Notes under the pieces: model-generated
What the model saw: only the letters and a program-made list of their open reading frames with translations
Told to the model about the DNA's origin: nothing
Databases searched by the model: none
Assembly: GCA_023128035.1 (NCBI GenBank)
Contig: JAGMES010000146.1
Span: 1-10,668 of the forward strand
Source of the DNA: Halanaerobiales bacterium
GTDB lineage: Bacteria; Bacillota_F; Halanaerobiia; DY22613
Length of the DNA stretch: 10,668 bases
Direction of reading: 5' to 3'
Shown here: one piece after another, positions 5,931 to 10,668 of the stretch
Layout of the letters: each line of letters begins with the position of its first letter
Position numbering within the stretch: the stretch's first letter is position 1
Translations under genes and position numbers: made by a program

Positions 5931-6931
5931 ATGAGAAAATCTTTGCCTGTGGGAATTAGTGATTATAAAAAACTTTGAGATCAAGATTGTTATTATGTTG
6001 ATAAAAGTTTGCTTATACAAGAGATTATTGATAGTGATGCTGAAGTTGTTTTGTTGCCTCGTCCTCGAAGATTTGGGAAGAGTTTTAATTTGTCAATGTT
6101 AAGATATTTCTTTGAAAAAATTGATGAAGATAGAAGTTATTTATTTGAAGGTTTAGAAATAGAAAAAGTGGAAGAAAAATTTCAAAATCATTTTGGAATA
6201 AATCCTGTGATTTTTTTGACTTTTAAAGATATCAAAGAACAGAACTGGGCAGGTGCTTTAGCTAAAATTAAAAAAATAATTTCTGAAGAGTACAAAAGGC
6301 ACGAGTATTTACTAGCTGGAGATTTTTTAGATAAATATGAAAAAGAAAGATTTATAAAAACACTATCAATGGAAGTGGATGTTATATTTTATGAGTGGAG
6401 GTTTAAAAGATAATATATCATTATACAAAGGAGTTCTGACAGGAATTTTGCGTATTGCAAAAGAAAGTATTTTTTCTGGTTTAAACAATTTGAGTGTTTA
6501 TAGCTTATTAAATAGCAAGTTTAACAAATATTTTGGCCTTACGATAGATGAGGTGGAGAAACCGTTTACAATCCCTAGTCAATTGTAAAATATGTAGAGA
6601 GTCAAGGTATTGAAGAACCGTATTGGGATTACTAGTTAATCTTCGTCAAGATTATCAGGTAAAATCAAATCGTGAAAGTGGTTATGGTAGATATGATGTA
6701 ATGATTATTCCGAGGGATTTAAATAAATTAGGTATTATATTGGAGTTTAAACGGGTAGATGAATATGATAATGAAGATTTACAAATAGCTGTAGAAAAAG
6801 CGTTACAGCAAATAGAGGATAAGGAATATAGAAAGGAATTATTAGATTTAGGAATTGAAAAGATTATGGAAGTTGGATTGGCCTTTGAAGGTAAAAGGGT
6901 TATGATTAAGGCGAAAAAAATATTAAAGTAA
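5931..6931 (+). pseudogene. Broken AAA-ATPase-like / PD-(D/E)XK protein
   Basis: This is the relic of a protein of the AAA-ATPase_like (PF09820) plus PDDEXK_9 (PF08011) family, normally about 500-570 aa. The start is convincing: AGGAGG at 5918-5923, 7 nt before ATG, then MRKSLPVGISDYKKL. Codon 16 is TGA (5976-5978), most simply CGA to TGA, followed by YYVDKS and the P-loop-like RPRRFGKS (44-51). A deletion with frameshift near 6370-6390 removes the Walker B segment (the family's IDEYD) and joins to SGGLKDN and LYKGVLTGILRIAKESIFSG. A second deletion with frameshift between about 6560 and 6625 removes the middle. The last piece reads GLLVNLRQDY, then RESGYGRYDVMIIP and GIILEFKRV, so the nuclease-fold Asp and E-x-K are still present. 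It is followed 42 nt later by an intact relative. The family's function is not established. Confidence 0.88.
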
Positions 6932-6973
6932 GATAATATTGCGAAGTAAATGAAACTAAAGGAGTGGGAATCT

Positions 6974-8662
6974 ATGAAATTACCAAATAATATTTCAGAT
7001 TTTAAATTACTCCGTCGAGAAAATTATTTATACGTAGACAAAACTAAATATATCGAGAAATTAGAAAACTTAGGCAGGTATCTTTTCTTTATTCGCCCGA
7101 GACGTTTTGGTAAATCCTTATTTTTATCAACTTTAGCAAATTATTATGATTTAGATCAAGTAGATGATTTTGAAAATTTATTTGGTGATTTGTATATTGG
7201 TAAGAATTCCACAACTTTTAAAAATTCAAATTTTATTTTAGCATTGGATTTTTCTGGTCTAGACACCTCAAACCCTGAAGAACTAAAAAACTCGTTTAAT
7301 GACCGAGTCTTAGGAAGTCTAATCACTTTTTTTAATTATTATCAGAATTACTTTCCAAAAAAAGAAGAGATAATTGAAGAATTAAAAAATACAAGCATGA
7401 CAAGAAGAATGGATATTCTATTCAATGAAGTGGCTATAACAAATTACAAAATATATGTAATTATCGATGAATATGATCATTTTGCCAATGATCTTGTCGC
7501 TGTGGGTGATGGTGAATATTATCGTAATGTTATTCGCGCTAGTGGGTTTGTCAGAGATTTTTATGAGATTATTAAAATAGGTACCAAAAGAGTGATTGAT
7601 CGAATATTTATTAGCGGGATTGCACCGTTGATGTTGGATGATATGACGAGTGGGTTTAACATTACTTCAAATATAACAATGATTCCACAGACCAATGAAC
7701 TATTAGGGTTTACGGAAGAAGAAATAGATTCTATTTTACAGAGTATTCCATGGATTGATAATATTAAAGAACTTATGCCTGAATTAAAAGCTTATTATAA
7801 TGGATATATTTTTAATATTAATGCAAAGAAAAGAATATATAATCCCAATATGATTTTTTATTTTCTCCAACAATGTGAGTACTTAGGAACTTATCCTGAA
7901 GTTTTAGTAGATGAGAACATAAAAACAGATTATGCTAGATTAAATCGTTTAACTATGAATGAAAATAATTGTGAGACTCTAGATGAAATTATAAAAAATA
8001 ATGGGATTGTTTCAAACATTGTATCGAAGTTTTCATTTGATCAGATGTATAATCAGCAATATTTTGTTTCATTACTTTTTTATTTGGGGCTTTTAACAAT
8101 TGAGAAAAAAATCAGAACTCGTCTTTATTTGAAAATTCCTAATCAGGTAATTAAAATAATTTTTTGGGAATACTTTGAAAGAAAATTACAGGAAAAATTT
8201 CATTTGAAATTAGATTTAGAAGAATTGCACCAATCCATTGAGACAATTGCTTTTGACGGAGAGATAAAGCCATATATTGACTATATCAGTCAAAATGTAC
8301 TTCAAGTTTTATCAAATCGTGATTTAATACAATTTGATGAAAAATATCTAAAAGTGATCCTATTAACTTATTTAGGATTGAGTAATATATATAAAATATC
8401 TAGTGAAAAAGAAGTTGATAAAGGGTACATTGATATATTTTTAGAAAAAGATATCCGTTTCCCTGATGTAAAATACGAATGGATCTGGGAATTAAAATAT
8501 CTTAAAAAAAGTGAGACAAACCAATTAGAACGAGTCAAGAAAGAAGGTTTAACACAGCTTGATCAATATGCAAAAAGCAGACATTTTAAAGATAAGGAAA
8601 ATTTAAAGAAAGCACTGATTATCTTTATCGGTAAAGACGAGTATGAAATTATATTTCCATAA
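6974..8662 (+). CDS. AAA-ATPase-like / PD-(D/E)XK nuclease-fold protein
   Basis: This 562-aa protein appears intact and is of the same family as the broken gene upstream. Order: YLYVDKTKYI (18-27), P-loop-like RPRRFGKS (41-48), Walker-B-like VIIDEYD (162-168), sensor-like FISGIAPLMLDDMTSGFN (212-229), YYNGY (274-278), then a C-terminal PD-(D/E)XK fold with GYIDIFL (Asp487), WELKYL (Glu506, Lys508) and QLDQY (528-532). The ATPase region is the atypical PF09820 type, whose P-loop carries RRFGKS. ATG 6974 is preceded by AAAGGAGTGGG with GGAG 9 nt away; an ATG at 6950 lies upstream of that site and adds 8 residues, so I reject it. I see no promoter in the 42 nt after the broken relative, so it may be read from that gene's promoter. 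The family is common in anaerobes, often in multiple copies and often broken. Its role is not known; nuclease-fold catalysis is predicted only from the residues. Confidence 0.87.
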   Translation: MKLPNNISDFKLLRRENYLYVDKTKYIEKLENLGRYLFFIRPRRFGKSLFLSTLANYYDLDQVDDFENLFGDLYIGKNSTTFKNSNFILALDFSGLDTSNPEELKNSFNDRVLGSLITFFNYYQNYFPKKEEIIEELKNTSMTRRMDILFNEVAITNYKIYVIIDEYDHFANDLVAVGDGEYYRNVIRASGFVRDFYEIIKIGTKRVIDRIFISGIAPLMLDDMTSGFNITSNITMIPQTNELLGFTEEEIDSILQSIPWIDNIKELMPELKAYYNGYIFNINAKKRIYNPNMIFYFLQQCEYLGTYPEVLVDENIKTDYARLNRLTMNENNCETLDEIIKNNGIVSNIVSKFSFDQMYNQQYFVSLLFYLGLLTIEKKIRTRLYLKIPNQVIKIIFWEYFERKLQEKFHLKLDLEELHQSIETIAFDGEIKPYIDYISQNVLQVLSNRDLIQFDEKYLKVILLTYLGLSNIYKISSEKEVDKGYIDIFLEKDIRFPDVKYEWIWELKYLKKSETNQLERVKKEGLTQLDQYAKSRHFKDKENLKKALIIFIGKDEYEIIFP

Positions 8663-8666
8663 ATAG

Positions 8667-8700
8667 AAAAGCAAAGCCTAACATACAAGGCTTTGCTTTT
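8667..8700. terminator. Bidirectional terminator between convergent genes
   Basis: AAAAGCAAAGCCT (8667-8679) and AGGCTTTGCTTTT (8688-8700) are perfectly complementary over 13 bp around an 8-nt loop. They have a T-run on one side and an A-run on the other, so the hairpin can end both the plus-strand ATPase transcript and the minus-strand MATE transcript. Confidence 0.93.
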
Positions 8701-8715
8701 TGCATGAAAATTAAA

Positions 8716-10107
8716 TTACTTCAAATTACCCTCCAGCGCAAATTGAAGTTTTTCCTGCTCACTGATTGGATGTTGATTCAAGAAACGAATTTCCTTGACT
8801 AACCAAATACAAGTAACTACTGTTGCGAGTACATCAGATAATGGAAAAGCATACCATACTCCATCCAGACCAATAAATCGGGGTAAAATTAATACAGCTG
8901 GGATTAGAAATAGAATTTGTCTAGACATTGTTAAAATCAGAGCTGGCACTGCTTTACCGATTGCTTGAAATAAAGAAGCAGCGATAATTTGGAACCCGAT
9001 AACAGGTAAAACTAGAACTAAAATTCGTAAGATAGGTACACCTTCCAGAATAAGACTTTGATCCTTTGTAAAGAGTCTGAAAATGGGCTTAGTTAGAAGC
9101 ATTAAAAGAACGTAACTGAAAGTAGACATAGCTGTTGCTCCTATAGTAGCTAGCTTTAGAGATTCTTTGACTCGTTTCATATTTTTTGCTCCATAGTTGA
9201 AACCAACAATTGGTTGAAGCCCCTGGACGATTCCAAATAAAGGCATGAGCATAAACATTAAAACACGATTTCCAACACCTAGAATGGCAATATGGAGATC
9301 TGTTCCATAATAGATAATTGATTTATTGATAACAATTGACACAATACTTCCAGCAATCGTACGGGCGAAAGTTGCTCCACCAATGGTAAAGGTTTCTATT
9401 ACAAGACTGAAATTTGGAATTAAATCTTTTTTTCTAATTTTAAGCATACTCTTTCCACTTAAGAAATATGCTAAGAGGTAAATAAAGCTTACAATTTGTG
9501 ACAGAACAGTAGCAATTGCCGCTCCACGAATCCCCATATTAAATCCAAAAATAAAGATAGGATCTAAAATAATATTTAAACCTGTTCCAATAATCATACT
9601 AAACATAGCAACTTTTGCATTGCCTTCGGAGCGTACAAGACTATTAGAAGACATTGCAAAACTAAAGAATACACTTCCTAGTAAAATAATTGACATATAT
9701 TGAGAAGCATAAGGCAAAATTGTATCTGTTGCTCCAAATAATCTTAACATTGGATTCAGAAAAATTGAACCGAAAATCGTAAAAAGAATACTTAAAAACA
9801 CTACAGTAGTAAAGGAAGTACCGGCGGTTTCTTCTGCTTTTCTTTGATCACCAGCGCCTAAATTTCTGGATATAATAGATGCTGAACCGATTCCAACTGT
9901 CTGAGCGATAGCCATGATCAACATTTGGATTGGAAAAGCAATTGCGATTCCAGCAATAGCCATTGTACCTGCTCCTTGACCAATAAAGATTGTGTCAACT
10001 AGATTATAAAGGGCGTTAACCATCATTCCAATCATGGCTGGGGCTGAGTATTTGACTAGTAATTTACTTATTTTTTCGTGACCTAGTTCATATTTTCTAT
10101 CATTCAA
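8716..10107 (-). CDS. MATE-family multidrug exporter (MepA-like)
   Basis: This 463-aa integral membrane protein has the length and hydrophobic pattern of a 12-helix MATE (multi antimicrobial extrusion) transporter, which exports cationic drugs in exchange for Na+ or H+. Family marks include KYSAPAMIGMMVNALYNLVDTIFIGQGAG (helix 1 region, shown in part: VDTIFIG, 37-43), GIGSASIISRNLGAGD (72-87), and in the second half the pseudo-repeat with GIVQGLQPIVGFNYGA, near the middle of helix 7-8. The start is TTG at 10107. AGGAGG lies 8 nt upstream of it, whereas no better-placed ATG exists in this frame. The gene overlaps the end of marR by 8 nt, so the two are translationally coupled in one operon, as in mepRA of Staphylococcus. 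Induction of the pump by ligands that release the MarR repressor is the likely regulation. The substrate cannot be read from sequence. Confidence 0.93.
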   Translation of the reverse strand: MNDRKYELGHEKISKLLVKYSAPAMIGMMVNALYNLVDTIFIGQGAGTMAIAGIAIAFPIQMLIMAIAQTVGIGSASIISRNLGAGDQRKAEETAGTSFTTVVFLSILFTIFGSIFLNPMLRLFGATDTILPYASQYMSIILLGSVFFSFAMSSNSLVRSEGNAKVAMFSMIIGTGLNIILDPIFIFGFNMGIRGAAIATVLSQIVSFIYLLAYFLSGKSMLKIRKKDLIPNFSLVIETFTIGGATFARTIAGSIVSIVINKSIIYYGTDLHIAILGVGNRVLMFMLMPLFGIVQGLQPIVGFNYGAKNMKRVKESLKLATIGATAMSTFSYVLLMLLTKPIFRLFTKDQSLILEGVPILRILVLVLPVIGFQIIAASLFQAIGKAVPALILTMSRQILFLIPAVLILPRFIGLDGVWYAFPLSDVLATVVTCIWLVKEIRFLNQHPISEQEKLQFALEGNLK

Positions 10108-10558
10108 GTTTTTCGCCTCCTGATTGCAGTTTTAGATTTATTTCTTTTAATTGATCTAATATTTTTGAGAAAAGTTCAACATCTTCAATTGAAAGAGATT
10201 TAAACTTTTCTTTTAAGTATAAACTCATTTGTTCTTTTATTTCTTCAGCTTTTATTAGGCCATCAGATGTCAAGGTAATGTAGAGTTTTCTTCGATCATT
10301 TTCACCACGGTTTCTTTCGACATATCCTAATTCTACTAAAGAATCAATAACTGAAGTCATACTTCCTTGTTGCAATTCTGTTATCTTGCAGATAGTGCCC
10401 ATGGTGTTTTTACCATTCACATAAAGATGCATTAACACTCTCTGTTGAGTTTTGTTTAAATTATCATTACTAACTTGGGATTTAAAATCGTGTAAAATAT
10501 TTCGATGTAATAGGTGGAAAGTTTCGAGCATTTTAACCATCAAAGCAAAATAGTCCAT
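10100..10558 (-). CDS. MarR-family regulator, first gene of efflux operon
   Basis: This 152-aa winged-helix regulator very probably controls the MATE exporter that follows it in an 8-nt overlap. Residues about 36-98 are the DNA-binding domain: QQRVLMHLYVNG, recognition region QQGSMTSVIDSLVELGYVER (64-82, in part), then the wing with NDRRKLYITLT (87-97), the MarR signature. Flanking helices (about 5-30 and 100-148) would form the dimer interface. The ATG at 10558 has no visible Shine-Dalgarno, and the frame is closed by TAA 24 nt upstream. Internal ATGs at 10540 and 10531 have no better site, so the start is not certain. Repeated AT-rich boxes 28-61 bp upstream are candidate operators. In the mepR and marR model it would repress its own operon until a drug binds. 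Confidence 0.92.
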   Translation of the reverse strand: MDYFALMVKMLETFHLLHRNILHDFKSQVSNDNLNKTQQRVLMHLYVNGKNTMGTICKITELQQGSMTSVIDSLVELGYVERNRGENDRRKLYITLTSDGLIKAEEIKEQMSLYLKEKFKSLSIEDVELFSKILDQLKEINLKLQSGGEKLE

Positions 10559-10585
10559 TGCTAGTGCAGCATAGCTTAATTAAAC

Positions 10586-10619
10586 TCTATATTTCAAAAC
10601 ATATATTTCAAAATATAGA
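10586..10619. promoter_or_regulatory. Candidate MarR operator (direct and inverted repeats)
   Basis: TCTATATTT (10586-10594) and AAATATAGA (10611-10619) are perfect inverted repeats. Within them, ATATTTCAAAA occurs twice on the plus strand, at 10589 and 10603, with a 14-bp period. On the minus strand each copy supplies TTGAAA, a possible -35 for marR. Overlap of operator boxes and promoter is typical of autoregulated marR genes. No gene is visible between marR and the window's right edge. Confidence 0.5.
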
Positions 10620-10668
10620 CATTATTTTATATGTATAGATTTTTTTCATTAAATCAATATTTTTACAT

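Noticed and set aside
2628..6931. Stop-codon reassignment or programmed readthrough to explain the in-frame stops
   Set aside because: Both TAA and TGA are involved, frameshifts and deletions occur in the same genes, and intact genes in the window end at TAA, TAG and TGA normally.
10586..10619. CRISPR-like repeat array
   Set aside because: There are only two short AT-rich copies 14 bp apart with no spacers; the position before marR fits an operator. No CRISPR array, tRNA or rRNA was seen anywhere in the window.

Overview
The window is AT-rich chromosomal DNA. It has strong AGGAGG-type ribosome binding sites, Gram-positive-style hairpin/T-run terminators, alternative GTG/TTG starts, a Cys-lipobox lipoprotein and a mepRA-like MarR/MATE pair. 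These point to a low-GC Firmicute (Clostridia or an anaerobic Bacilli lineage). A broken hypE shows that its ancestry included [NiFe]-hydrogenase maturation. I cannot name the genus from the sequence.

Layout. (1) 1-2120: a long TPR lipoprotein gene, followed by a run of three GC-rich hairpins (the last a terminator) and then a separate 23-bp-stem hairpin. (2) 2126-2603: a small XRE-type regulator with a good promoter and an operator-like palindrome over its start region. (3) 2628-6931: a decay zone. It holds a possible IS3-like terminus, the 3' stump of an IS200/IS605-type tnpB with its structured right end (an omega-RNA-like scaffold), and a hypE remnant directly abutting that right end and carrying at least four lesions. 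Next come a two-domain GNAT acetyltransferase broken by one in-frame TAA, an apparently intact AlbA_2 (Schlafen-type)/GHKL-ATPase-like protein with its own terminator, and a multiply broken AAA-ATPase-like/PD-(D/E)XK gene. (4) 6974-8662: an intact 562-aa relative of that broken gene, ending at a bidirectional terminator. (5) 8716-10558, minus strand: a MarR regulator and a MATE exporter in an 8-nt overlapping operon, with repeated operator-like boxes upstream of marR.

Working units. The MarR/MATE pair is a self-contained regulated efflux operon. The TPR lipoprotein and the XRE regulator are each single transcription units by their promoters and terminators. The AlbA_2/GHKL protein and the two AAA/PD-(D/E)XK proteins are all nucleotide- or nucleic-acid-linked accessory proteins lying together among IS debris. 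A shared defence or mobile-element role is possible but is inference only. The most unusual arrangement is the orphan tnpB right end, whose structured RNA would run straight into hypE sequence in the position normally taken by a TnpB guide.
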